A DNA stretch of 8,714 bases from an uncultured Clostridia bacterium (GTDB taxonomy: Bacteria; Bacillota; Clostridia; UMGS1883). Position numbers and translations under genes: made by a program. Positions 1 through 6,432 of this stretch are shown piece by piece (within the stretch, counting starts at the first letter, position 1; the number at the start of each line of letters is the position of its first letter). The stretch spans positions 1 to 8,714 of the forward strand of contig CANRHW010000059.1 in the NCBI GenBank assembly GCA_947630525.1, in the 5' to 3' direction. The notes under the pieces were generated by a model. It saw nothing but the letters and a program-made list of their open reading frames with translations, was not told where the DNA came from and made no database searches.

Positions 1-56
1 TATTGCCATATTATTCCTCACATATTTATTTTGTTAATGCGGACAATAACTGTGTA

Positions 57-99
57 GCGGTTAGGCAATGAGGAGTAAAGCCCCCATTGCTTAATCCGC
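57..99 (+). promoter_or_regulatory. Imperfect hairpin in the leader of the DUF1540 gene
   Basis: Bases 57-70 (gcggttaggcaatg) pair with 85-99 (cattgcttaatccgc). This gives 14 base pairs with one G-U pair (64 with 91) and one bulged base (95), around a 14-base loop. The stem ends 30 bases before the DUF1540 start codon. No T-run follows on either strand, so it is not a standard intrinsic terminator. Two competing pairings exist: atgcgga at 37-43 with tccgcat at 95-101, and tcctca at 15-20 with tgagga at 69-74. A TATTAT at 9-14 could be a -10 box whose -35 lies outside the window, which would put this hairpin in the 5' leader. A regulatory role is inference. Confidence 0.4.
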
Positions 100-129
100 A
101 TAAAATATAAATCAAAGGGGTTTTAAAAA

Positions 130-315
130 ATGTCTAAGGCATATAAGACCGACCGTCCTATCGACGGCATCCACTGCGAGGTGGCCTCCTGCGACTTCCA
201 CGCGCCCGAGGATAAATGCACCGCTAACTGCATCAAGGTAGGCGTAAAGTCCTCCGACAGCAAGCAGGTAGCCGACTGTGAAACCTACAGCAAAAAGGAA
301 AGCTGCTGCCAGTAA
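130..315 (+). CDS. DUF1540 small cysteine-rich protein
   Basis: This is a 61-residue soluble protein with no signal peptide or membrane segment. Cysteines lie at 16, 21, 30, 34, 50, 59 and 60. The spacing C-x4-C-x8-C-x3-C-x15-C, with the CTANCIKVG core and a late ADCETY, matches DUF1540 proteins common in Clostridia and Bacilli. The four or five spaced cysteines suggest metal binding, probably zinc or iron, but the biochemical role of the family is not established. The ATG at 130 has the ribosome site aaagggg at 114-120, 9 bases upstream. The gene stands alone on the + strand, convergent with thrC, and its transcript probably runs to the terminator near 577. The terminal Cys-Cys-Gln lies outside the family core. 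Family assignment is confident; function is unknown. Confidence 0.85.
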   Translation: MSKAYKTDRPIDGIHCEVASCDFHAPEDKCTANCIKVGVKSSDSKQVADCETYSKKESCCQ

Positions 316-411
316 AACTTCCGTAAATGGCTCTTGCGGGAACAACCCGAACGGTTTTTCACGCAAAACCCTTTTCCGGAAACGTCCCGTTTCATCGTCC
401 GCTTTATGGAC

Positions 412-439
412 TGCTCTAATATTATTTAATATTGGAGCA
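412..439. repeat. Inverted repeat, 12 bp with 4-nt loop
   Basis: The arms tgctctaatatt (412-423) and aatattggagca (428-439) pair over 12 positions, with a single T-G pair, around the loop attt. The inner part is AT-rich and partly self-complementary. No T-run follows on either strand, so terminator function is not supported. It is the first of the five hairpins in the spacer. Confidence 0.6.
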
Positions 440-454
440 CAGCTTAACGCGGGT

Positions 455-469
455 CCAGCGTCACGCTGG
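455..469. repeat. Short GC-rich inverted repeat
   Basis: ccagcg (455-460) and cgctgg (464-469) form a perfect 6-bp stem with a 3-base loop. It lies between two larger hairpins. Just after it, tttcg (477-481) can pair with cgaaa (486-490) around a 4-base loop. That pairing would compete with the left arm of the 487-522 palindrome. Confidence 0.5.
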
Positions 470-486
470 CGGGCGCTTTCGCTTAC

Positions 487-522
487 GAAACATAATTTTT
501 ATTTTAATAAAAATTATGTTTC
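487..522. repeat. Perfect 16-bp inverted repeat, AT-rich
   Basis: gaaacataatttttat (487-502) is exactly complementary to ataaaaattatgtttc (507-522), with the 4-base loop ttta. A perfect 16-bp arm is unlikely by chance, even in AT-rich DNA. The stem is too AT-rich and has no following U-run to be a normal terminator. It may form a cruciform or RNA hairpin, act as a protein site, or be a leftover of a mobile or repeat element. Confidence 0.8.
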
Positions 523-536
523 TACCCCGATTAAGG

Positions 537-577
537 TATACAATCCCGGGTACACGCCCCGGGATTGTATATTTTTT
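537..577 (+). terminator. Rho-independent terminator, + strand
   Basis: The arms tatacaatcccggg (537-550) and cccgggattgtata (558-571) form a perfect 14-bp stem with a GC-rich apical half and a 7-base loop. Six T residues follow at 572-577. This is the classic intrinsic terminator layout for + strand transcription. It would end the DUF1540 transcript after a 3' untranslated region of about 260 bases. Read on the minus strand there is no following T-run, so it is not an obvious thrC terminator. Confidence 0.75.
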
Positions 578-578
578 A

Positions 579-600
579 TCGAAAGGGAGTTCCCTTTCGA
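579..600. repeat. Perfect inverted repeat next to the terminator
   Basis: tcgaaaggga (579-588) and tccctttcga (591-600) are exact reverse complements separated by two bases, giving in practice a 9-bp stem with a 4-base loop. It begins immediately after the terminator T-run. On the minus strand it is the first strong hairpin met after thrC, but A residues rather than T residues follow. It could protect the thrC mRNA 3' end; that is inference. Confidence 0.6.
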
Positions 601-688
601 GCTTTCCCCAACGTACATCAGGTTTTTATCAATCCGAGAGGAACAATTTCCGTTCCCATTCAATTATTTAGGGGCGGCGAGGATTGAA

Positions 689-2185
689 CTATCCTAAAAA
701 CTCGTTCACAACAGCCTTCATCATGGACTTGTCGCAAACCGTCTCAAAGCGCACGTCCTTTTCCTCAAGCTGTCCAAGGCTGGGCGGCACCGTCAGGTCA
801 AAACGCTCGGCAAGTATGCGCAGCAGCTCAAACTCGTCCTTATCCTCGATCTCCTCCCCGCCAAGCAGTGCGGTCAGCACGTCGCCGTTGAATTTAAACG
901 GGCTGGCCGTGGAGGCTATTATCGTCTTTGTACCGTCGCCGGTCGCGGCGGCGTATTCCTCGTGAACGGCCACGGCCACCGACGTATGAGGGTCAATCAC
1001 ATAGCCAAACTCATCCTGAATACGGCGGATGGTATCGCGGCACTTGTCGTCGTCGGCGAAGCCGGCGCTGAAGTTGGCCTTTACCTGTTCAAAAATTTCA
1101 CCGTCGACGGTATATTTGCCCGTGGCTTTAAGCTCATCCATATACGCGGCCACTTTTTTGTCGTCTCTGCCCGAAAGCAGATAAAGCAGCCTTTCCAAAT
1201 TGGAGGATATCAAAATGTCCATGGAGGGAGATATGGTGGTATAAAAATCCCGGTTCCTATCATAGACGCCGGTATTTATAAAGTCGGTGAGCACATTGTT
1301 GGCGTTGGACGCGCAGATGAGCGTCTTGACCGGCAGACCCATAAGTTTGGCAAAATAGGCCGCCAAAATGTTGCCGAAGTTACCTGTTGGCACACAGACG
1401 TTCACCTGTTCGCCCAAAGAAATCTCCTCGCCCCTGAGCATATCGCAGTAGGCGGAGAAATAGTAGACTATCTGGGGAGCGAGCCGACCCCAGTTAATGG
1501 AGTTGGCGCTGGAGAGAGACAGGCCTTTTGCGTCCAGCTCGGCAGCATAAGCCTTATCGGTAAATATTTCCTTTACCCCGGTCTGGGCGTCGTCAAAATT
1601 GCCGTTCACGGCGCTTACAAAAACGTTTTCGCCCTCCTGAGTGCACATCTGGAGGCGCTGTATGCCGCTGACGCCGCTTTCGGGATAAAAAACGATAATC
1701 TTCGTACCCTCAACGTCACGGAAGCCTTCGAGCGCAGCCTTGCCGGTGTCGCCGCTGGTGGCCACAAGGATAACGATTTCCCTGTCCATGCCGGTCTTTT
1801 TTACCGAGGTGGTCAGCAGGTGTGGCAGGATTTGGAGGGCCATATCCTTAAAAGCGCAGGTGGGGCCGTGCCACAGTTCCAGTACATAACGGTCCTTATC
1901 CAGCTTATACACCGGGGCGATAGACTCGGTGCCGAATTTCGCCTTTGTATAGGCCTTTGTCACGCAGTCCTCCACCTCGGCCGCCTTAAAGTCGGTCAGG
2001 AAAAGACCAAGTATTTTTTTTGCCCTGTCGGTATAGCTCATGGACGCCATCTCATTTATTTCGTCCAATGTGACCGAGGGTATTTCGTCGGGAATGTACA
2101 GTCCCCCCTCGGCGCTGAGACCTTTAACAATGGCCTCGGCAGAGGTTGCGGACACGGTATTGTCGCGGGTGCTGTTGTATTTCAT
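689..2185 (-). CDS. thrC: Threonine synthase
   Basis: This 498-residue PLP enzyme converts O-phosphohomoserine to threonine and phosphate in the cytoplasm, the last step of threonine synthesis. It has the fold-type II layout of the long threonine synthases with the extra N-terminal domain. GPTCAFKDMALQ holds the PLP lysine K113. SGDTGKA lies at 144-150. VPTGNFGN at 265-272 is the glycine-rich cofactor phosphate-binding segment. SPSMDILISSNLERLL (319-334), DPHTSVA (398-404) and STASPFKF (425-432) are further family signatures. Length is normal and nothing looks broken. The ATG at 2185 is preceded by agagg 7 bases upstream, which overlaps the leuS stop codon; the gap to leuS is 11 bases. It is the last gene of the operon and has no clear terminator of its own. 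No homoserine dehydrogenase or kinase gene is in the window. Confidence 0.97.
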   Translation of the reverse strand: MKYNSTRDNTVSATSAEAIVKGLSAEGGLYIPDEIPSVTLDEINEMASMSYTDRAKKILGLFLTDFKAAEVEDCVTKAYTKAKFGTESIAPVYKLDKDRYVLELWHGPTCAFKDMALQILPHLLTTSVKKTGMDREIVILVATSGDTGKAALEGFRDVEGTKIIVFYPESGVSGIQRLQMCTQEGENVFVSAVNGNFDDAQTGVKEIFTDKAYAAELDAKGLSLSSANSINWGRLAPQIVYYFSAYCDMLRGEEISLGEQVNVCVPTGNFGNILAAYFAKLMGLPVKTLICASNANNVLTDFINTGVYDRNRDFYTTISPSMDILISSNLERLLYLLSGRDDKKVAAYMDELKATGKYTVDGEIFEQVKANFSAGFADDDKCRDTIRRIQDEFGYVIDPHTSVAVAVHEEYAAATGDGTKTIIASTASPFKFNGDVLTALLGGEEIEDKDEFELLRILAERFDLTVPPSLGQLEEKDVRFETVCDKSMMKAVVNEFLG

Positions 2186-2196
2186 TATATTACCTC

Positions 2197-4599
2197 TTAC
2201 TTTACTACAATATTCACAAGCTTGCCGGGCACGGCGATGGTTTTTACAACGGTCTTGCCCTCGATAATCGCCTTGACCCTGTCGCTGTTCATGGCCAGCT
2301 TCACAAGCTCCTCCTTGTCCGAACCGGCGGGCACGAGCATCTTATCTTTGAGCTTGCCGTTTATCTGGATAACGACCGTTATTTCGTCGTCCACGGTTTT
2401 GGTCTCGTCGTACTTGGGCCAGGGCTGCTCGCTCAAAATCTTGCCAAAGAGCACGCTGTAAAGTTCCTCGGTCATATGCGGAGCAAAGGGATTGAGTATG
2501 GACAGAAAGGCCTTATACTCGGCGTGATTTATGGAGCCCACCTCATACACGGCGTTTACCAGCGCCATCATCGATGCAATGGCGGTATTAAACTTCATGG
2601 CCTCGATATCGCCGGTCACCTTTTTGATGGTCTTGTGTATGGCGACCTCCAGTTCGGGCCGCATCTCATCGCCTGGAATGAGCTTATCGCTCAGCGCCCA
2701 AACGCGGTCAAGGAAGCGCTTGCAGCCCTTTATGCCGCTTTCGCTCCACGGCGCTGCCTGCTCATAGTCGCCCATGAACAGCACATATACCCTCAGAACG
2801 TCGGCGCCGTACACGTCCACAACGTCGTTGGGGTCGACCACATTGCCCTTGGACTTGCTCATTTTGTCGCCGTCCGGCCCGAGCACTAACCCCTGGGCGG
2901 TGCGCTTGGCATAGGGTTCGGGAGTGGGGACCTCGCCTATATCATAGAGGAATTTGTGCCAGAACCGGGAATAGATCATATGGCGGGTGACGTGCTCCAT
3001 GCCGCCGTTGTACCAATCGACGGGCATCCAGTATTCCAAAGCCTCCTTAGAGGCAAAGGCCTTGTCGTTTTTGGGGTCGCAGTAACGGAGAAAGTACCAG
3101 GACGAACCGGCCCACTGGGGCATGGTATCAGTCTCGCGCCGGGCGTCGCCGCCGCATTTGGGGCACTTGCAGCGGACAAAGCTGTCGATTTTTGCCAGCG
3201 GGCTTTCCCCATCGGAACCGGGCTCATAATTCTCAACCGGGGGCAGGCGCAGGGGCAGTTCTTCATAGGGAACGGCAACCATTCCGCAATGGGGGCAATG
3301 TACTATGGGTATGGGCTCGCCCCAATAGCGCTGACGGTTAAACGCCCAGTCTTTCATCTTATACTGTACGCCGGCCTCGCCGCAGCCCTTTTCTTCAAGG
3401 ACTTTGAGAACCTTTTCTATGGCGTCCTTTTTATTGGTTATGCCGTTTAACTCGCCCGAATTGACCATTTCGCCGTCGCCGGTGTAGGCCTCGACGCTGA
3501 TATCGCCGCCCTTTATTACCTCAATAATGTCAATGCCAAACTTCTTGGCAAATTCATAGTCCCTGGTATCGTGAGCCGGCACGGCCATGATGGCCCCGGT
3601 GCCGTAACCCATCATTACATAGTCGGAAATGTAAATCGGTATTTCCTTGCCGGTCAGGGGATTTACGGCGGTAAGGCCCTGGATGCGCACGCCCGTCTTA
3701 TCCTTTACAAGCTGAGTGCGCTCAAACTCGCTCTTTTTGCCGCATTCGGCCTTATAGGCGTCCAGCTCGGCAATGTTGGCGATGGACTCCCGATACTTTT
3801 CGATAATCGGATGCTCGGGGGCGATTACCATAAAGGTAACGCCGTAAAGGGTGTCGGGCCGGGTAGTGTATATGCGGAGCTTTTCGCCGTTTTCCTTTAT
3901 GGAAAAGTTCACAAAAGCGCCCGTGGACTTGCCTATCCAGTTTTCCTGCTGAAGCTTTATGTTCGGCAGGTAATCCACGTCTTTCAAGCCCTGGAGGAGC
4001 TTGTCGGCATATTCGGTTATGCGGAGATACCAAACCTCCTTGGTGCGCTGCACCACATCGCTGTGACAGATATCGCATTTGCCGCCCTGGGAATCCTCGT
4101 TTGAAAGGACGACCTTGCAGCTTGGGCAGTAGTTGACAAGGGTCTTGTCACGGAAAACCAGGCCGTGCTCAAACATTTTCAGGAAAATCCACTGGGTCCA
4201 CTTGTAATATTTCTCATCGGTAGTATCGATCACGCGGTCCCAGTCAAAAGAAAATCCCACCCGTTTGAGCTGTTGGGTAAACTTTTTTATGTTGTTGTCG
4301 GTGACGACTCTTGGGTGAACGCCGGTCTTGATAGCGGTATTTTCGGTGGGCAGACCGTAAGCGTCAAAGCCTATGGGGAACAGAACGTTATACCCCTCCA
4401 TGCGGCGCTTGCGGCTGACCACTTCAAGGCCGGAAAAGGCCTTTATATGGCCCACGTGCATACCGGCTCCGGAGGGATAAGGGAACTCGATAAGGGCATA
4501 AAACTTAGGCTTGCCGCTATTATCCTCAGCGTGGAAAGTCTTGTGTTCATCCCAGTATTTCTGCCACTTGGGCTCTATGGCTTTAAAGTCGTAATTCAT
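2197..4599 (-). CDS. leuS: Leucine-tRNA ligase
   Basis: This 800-residue class I aminoacyl-tRNA synthetase charges tRNA-Leu with leucine using ATP. The HIGH-type motif is HVGH (48-51) within PYPSGAGMHVGH, and the KMSKS loop is at 579-583. The CP1 editing domain shows the threonine-rich TTRPDT (245-250) and GTGAIMAVPAHDTRD, with the editing aspartate at D344, so proofreading should be intact. Two zinc-ribbon cysteine sets are present: C158/C161/C175/C178 and C435/C438/C479/C482. The QWAGSSWYFLRY signature lies at 495-506, and the C-terminal anticodon-binding and tail domains are complete. The ATG at 4599 follows aaagga about 9-10 bases upstream. It lies 15 bases after rsfS, which leaves no room for a T-box leader directly before it, so it is presumably read from the shared operon promoter. 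Confidence 0.98.
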   Translation of the reverse strand: MNYDFKAIEPKWQKYWDEHKTFHAEDNSGKPKFYALIEFPYPSGAGMHVGHIKAFSGLEVVSRKRRMEGYNVLFPIGFDAYGLPTENTAIKTGVHPRVVTDNNIKKFTQQLKRVGFSFDWDRVIDTTDEKYYKWTQWIFLKMFEHGLVFRDKTLVNYCPSCKVVLSNEDSQGGKCDICHSDVVQRTKEVWYLRITEYADKLLQGLKDVDYLPNIKLQQENWIGKSTGAFVNFSIKENGEKLRIYTTRPDTLYGVTFMVIAPEHPIIEKYRESIANIAELDAYKAECGKKSEFERTQLVKDKTGVRIQGLTAVNPLTGKEIPIYISDYVMMGYGTGAIMAVPAHDTRDYEFAKKFGIDIIEVIKGGDISVEAYTGDGEMVNSGELNGITNKKDAIEKVLKVLEEKGCGEAGVQYKMKDWAFNRQRYWGEPIPIVHCPHCGMVAVPYEELPLRLPPVENYEPGSDGESPLAKIDSFVRCKCPKCGGDARRETDTMPQWAGSSWYFLRYCDPKNDKAFASKEALEYWMPVDWYNGGMEHVTRHMIYSRFWHKFLYDIGEVPTPEPYAKRTAQGLVLGPDGDKMSKSKGNVVDPNDVVDVYGADVLRVYVLFMGDYEQAAPWSESGIKGCKRFLDRVWALSDKLIPGDEMRPELEVAIHKTIKKVTGDIEAMKFNTAIASMMALVNAVYEVGSINHAEYKAFLSILNPFAPHMTEELYSVLFGKILSEQPWPKYDETKTVDDEITVVIQINGKLKDKMLVPAGSDKEELVKLAMNSDRVKAIIEGKTVVKTIAVPGKLVNIVVK

Positions 4600-4614
4600 A
4601 ATTATCAGTCCTTT

Positions 4615-4974
4615 CTAATTATCGGTAAGCAGGCCGGATATGTCAACGGACGGAGCCTCGCTCCACAGCCGTTCAAGGTCGTAAAACTCCCGCATCTGCG
4701 AGGTAAACAGGTGCAGAATGACCCCGCCGAAGTCTATGAGTATCCAGCCTCCGCCGCCCTTGCCTTCAAGCTTGACCGGCGGCGCGCCCTTTTCGGCCAT
4801 GACGCCCTGCGCTTCGTCGGCCAGCGCACCGAGCTGCGTAAGGCTGCCGCCCGTGGCAATAACAAAATACGCGGCGATTATAGTGCTTTGTTCCACATCG
4901 ATAACCGCGATATCCCGGGCCTTTTTACTGTCAAGAATTTTGACCAGTTCCGTCATTTTTTCTCTATCGTTCAA
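4615..4974 (-). CDS. rsfS: Ribosomal silencing factor RsfS
   Basis: This 119-residue member of the RsfS/Iojap/YbeB (DUF143) family binds ribosomal protein L14 on the large subunit and blocks subunit joining when nutrients are short. Family landmarks are ARDIAVIDV, YFVIATG, GGGWILIDFGGVILHLF and the closing FYDLERLW. Compared with the family pattern as I recall it, the aspartate before YFVIATG is alanine (IIAAYFVIATG) and GDVxVH reads GGVILH, so two usually acidic positions are lost. The start is TTG at 4974: aggagg at 4983-4988 sits 8 bases upstream. An in-frame ATG at 4956 lies 26 bases from that site and is less likely. The TTG overlaps the yqeK stop in the 4-base string TTGA, so translation is probably coupled. 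Confidence 0.93.
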   Translation of the reverse strand: MNDREKMTELVKILDSKKARDIAVIDVEQSTIIAAYFVIATGGSLTQLGALADEAQGVMAEKGAPPVKLEGKGGGGWILIDFGGVILHLFTSQMREFYDLERLWSEAPSVDISGLLTDN

Positions 4975-5546
4975 GAGCTTCTCCTCCTGTTTTCTATAAG
5001 ATCATTGCGGGCAAAAATCGAATCCGGGTGAATAAGGTTGCCCTTTCTTATCACGTGCTTTATTGAACAGCCGATGGCGTATATAAGAGCCTCGTCAATA
5101 TCTATTTCCACAAGCTCCCTGATTTGCTGCGACTGCTCAATCTCCCTGCCGGGCTCGGTCATATCCGCTATGTATATGAGCTTTTCCATTGGGGTCATGT
5201 TCGGCCGGCCGGTGGTGTGATAATATATGGCGTCAAGAATTTCCTGATCCTCTATGCCGTAATCCACCCTTGCCACCGTAGCCCCCAAAAAGCCGTGTAT
5301 CAGCGCCTTTTCGGTCTTACAGTAGGGGTCGAGGGTCACGCCGTACCTCTCGCAGTAATCCTTAACCTGCTCATCGGTAAAATTTTTGGCGCAGTCATGG
5401 AGCAGCCCGGCGATATAGGCCCTTTCCGGGTCGACTCCAAAGCGCGGAGCAAGGCGGACGGCCTCGGCCGCCACGCCAAGGGTGTGCTTAAAACGACGCT
5501 CGACCTGAGCGGATTTTAACCTGACGATCATTTCATCCGTTGTCAT
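4971..5546 (-). CDS. yqeK: HD-domain dinucleoside tetraphosphatase YqeK
   Basis: This 191-residue HD-superfamily protein belongs to the YqeK family. Family members bind iron and split diadenosine tetraphosphate (Ap4A) symmetrically into two ADP. Metal ligands are visible: H21 in FKHTLGV, H50-D51 in GLLHDCAKN, H84, H110 in YYHTTGRPN and D128 in IADMTEP. The ATG at 5546 is chosen because gagg lies 7 bases upstream. The ATG at 5558, adding the four residues MRCF, is the alternative; it overlaps the nadD stop as ATGA but has no good ribosome site. Pairing with nadD is a conserved arrangement. In many Firmicutes a LytR-type gene lies between yqeK and rsfS, but here it is absent. The arginine-rich C-terminus is encoded by the stretch that carries the rsfS ribosome site. 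Confidence 0.92.
   Translation of the reverse strand: MTTDEMIVRLKSAQVERRFKHTLGVAAEAVRLAPRFGVDPERAYIAGLLHDCAKNFTDEQVKDYCERYGVTLDPYCKTEKALIHGFLGATVARVDYGIEDQEILDAIYYHTTGRPNMTPMEKLIYIADMTEPGREIEQSQQIRELVEIDIDEALIYAIGCSIKHVIRKGNLIHPDSIFARNDLIENRRRSS
4974..4988 (-). promoter_or_regulatory. Ribosome site fixing the TTG start of rsfS
   Basis: On the minus strand aggagg (4988-4983) is followed by 8 bases and then TTG (4974-4972). This is close to an ideal Shine-Dalgarno site and spacing. It is embedded in the last codons of yqeK. It supports the rare TTG start over the internal ATG at 4956 and implies the same ribosomes may re-initiate after the yqeK stop. Confidence 0.75.
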
Positions 5547-5554
5547 AAAGCACC

Positions 5555-6112
5555 TCATTCGTACAAATTATTCTCTTTTATATATTTATAAACCGCCTTT
5601 GGCATATATTTCTCCGGGTCGCCGCCGTATTTTAACAGCGTCCTTATCTCCGTGCTGGAAACCCTGACGGGCTCCATGTCCACGGCCTGCGCGTGAGGGC
5701 GAACGGCTATCTCCACGCCTCCGCGCGGGAACACCAAGAGAGTGGCGGCGGCGGTTATCCTTTCCGGCTGGTACCAGCTTTCAATATCCCTGTAGGAGTC
5801 GGAGCCAATCAGAAAGTACAGTTCATCCTCCGGGAACCTGCGGCGGAAATCCTCCACCGTGACCGCGCTGTAGGATATCCCTCCCCTTTCGCCCTCATAC
5901 CGGCTAACCTCCGCGCCGGTACCCGCAAGGGCAAGCTCCACCATGCGGCACCTATCGTCGTAACCGGCCGAAAAGCCGTCCTTGTGCGGAGCCTTATAGG
6001 TGGGTATAACGATAAGCCTGTCCAGACCGGCGGTACTCACCGCCGCCCGGCAAATAGCCAGATGTCCGTTGTGAAAGGGGTCAAACGCCCCGCCGAAAAG
6101 TCCGATTTTCAT
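5555..6112 (-). CDS. nadD: Nicotinate-nucleotide adenylyltransferase
   Basis: This 185-residue enzyme transfers AMP from ATP to nicotinate mononucleotide to make deamido-NAD, a core step of NAD synthesis. The nucleotidyltransferase signature GGAFDPFHNGH ends with the HxGH motif at 14-17. IPTYKAPHK lies at 36-44, LIGSDSY at 101-107 with W113 after it, and SSTEIR, the second ATP-binding motif, at 152-157. The length is usual for NadD. A longer open frame begins at 6226, but it would overlap yhbY by more than 100 bases and adds 38 residues unlike the family. The ATG at 6112 begins exactly at MKIGLFGGAFDPFH and has aggg 6 bases upstream, overlapping the yhbY stop. The gap from yhbY is 8 bases, and the stop abuts yqeK. 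Confidence 0.97.
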   Translation of the reverse strand: MKIGLFGGAFDPFHNGHLAICRAAVSTAGLDRLIVIPTYKAPHKDGFSAGYDDRCRMVELALAGTGAEVSRYEGERGGISYSAVTVEDFRRRFPEDELYFLIGSDSYRDIESWYQPERITAAATLLVFPRGGVEIAVRPHAQAVDMEPVRVSSTEIRTLLKYGGDPEKYMPKAVYKYIKENNLYE

Positions 6113-6120
6113 ATAATACC

Positions 6121-6420
6121 CTACCTTGGCAGCTCTATCCTGCGCTTTTCCTTGTCCGAAGCCTGGCGGTAGATCACGACCTTGGCCCCGATGCACTGAA
6201 CCGCTTCGGCTCCAAGCGCTCGGCAAAGCTCATCGCAGGCCTCGCGGGCGCTCATGAGCGCCGTTTCGAGCACCGATATTTTGATGAGCTCCCTCGCTTC
6301 AAGAGCGTCATTGAGCTGTTTTATCATATTTTCATTTATTCCGCCCTTGCCTATCTGGAAAATGGCCGGCTGTACGTGGCCAAGCCCCCGCAGGTAGGCA
6401 CGCTGTTTAGATGTAAGCAT
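6121..6420 (-). CDS. yhbY: YhbY-type CRM-domain RNA-binding protein
   Basis: This is a 99-residue single-domain protein of the YhbY/CRS1-YhbY family, which associates with precursors of the large ribosomal subunit. MLTSKQRAYLRGL, the GKGG loop (24-27) within FQIGKGGIN, and the C-terminal IGAKVVIYRQ followed by KEKRRIELP are family hallmarks. The GKGG loop is the expected RNA-contact element. The length is typical for the bacterial stand-alone form. The ATG at 6420 follows ggag with 7 bases between. It lies 12 bases after obgE, so two ribosome-assembly factors are produced together. Precise molecular function is less well defined than for its neighbours. Confidence 0.95.
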   Translation of the reverse strand: MLTSKQRAYLRGLGHVQPAIFQIGKGGINENMIKQLNDALEARELIKISVLETALMSAREACDELCRALGAEAVQCIGAKVVIYRQASDKEKRRIELPR

Positions 6421-6432
6421 AATACTACTCCA

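Larger units (their letters stand above)
316..688. other. Non-coding convergent spacer rich in hairpins
   Basis: This 373-base stretch lies between the stops of the DUF1540 gene and thrC. Short open frames crossing it have no family resemblance and no ribosome site, and they run through strong inverted repeats, so I call no gene. From 412 to 600 it holds five separate inverted repeats, listed individually, one of them a + strand terminator. Bases 316-411 hold only weak pairings, such as gaaacg/cgtttc at 379-393. Bases 601-688 hold nothing convincing: a 5-bp repeat, and a 5-bp stem at 680-695 across the thrC stop. No tRNA, insertion sequence or promoter could be supported. Confidence 0.7.

Noticed and set aside
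340..365. Possible terminator directly after DUF1540 (aacc/ggtt before a T-run)
   Set aside because: The stem is only 4 bp and the T-run is short. The 537-577 structure is far stronger.
668..690. tRNA 3'-end-like string (ggattgaact) on the minus strand
   Set aside because: It only loosely resembles a T-arm. No acceptor, anticodon or D-arm pairing could be found, and it merges into the thrC stop region.
278..697. 139-residue open frame on the + strand after DUF1540
   Set aside because: It overlaps DUF1540, has no ribosome site, and its translation is made largely of the inverted repeats and the terminator. The 432-671 frame is rejected for the same reasons.
962..2461. 499-residue open frame on the + strand, antisense to thrC and leuS
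   Set aside because: It crosses the boundary between two certain genes, has no family signature, and arises from GC-rich third positions that remove stops in the opposite frame. The same applies to the long + strand frames at 2146-2889, 2956-3450, 3571-4104, 4165-5031, 5693-6172, 6376-7056 and 7318-7752.
6113..6226. Extended N-terminus for nadD starting at 6226
   Set aside because: The extra 38 residues are the yhbY tail read in another frame. The family start MKIGLFGGAFDPFH lies at 6112 with a good ribosome site.
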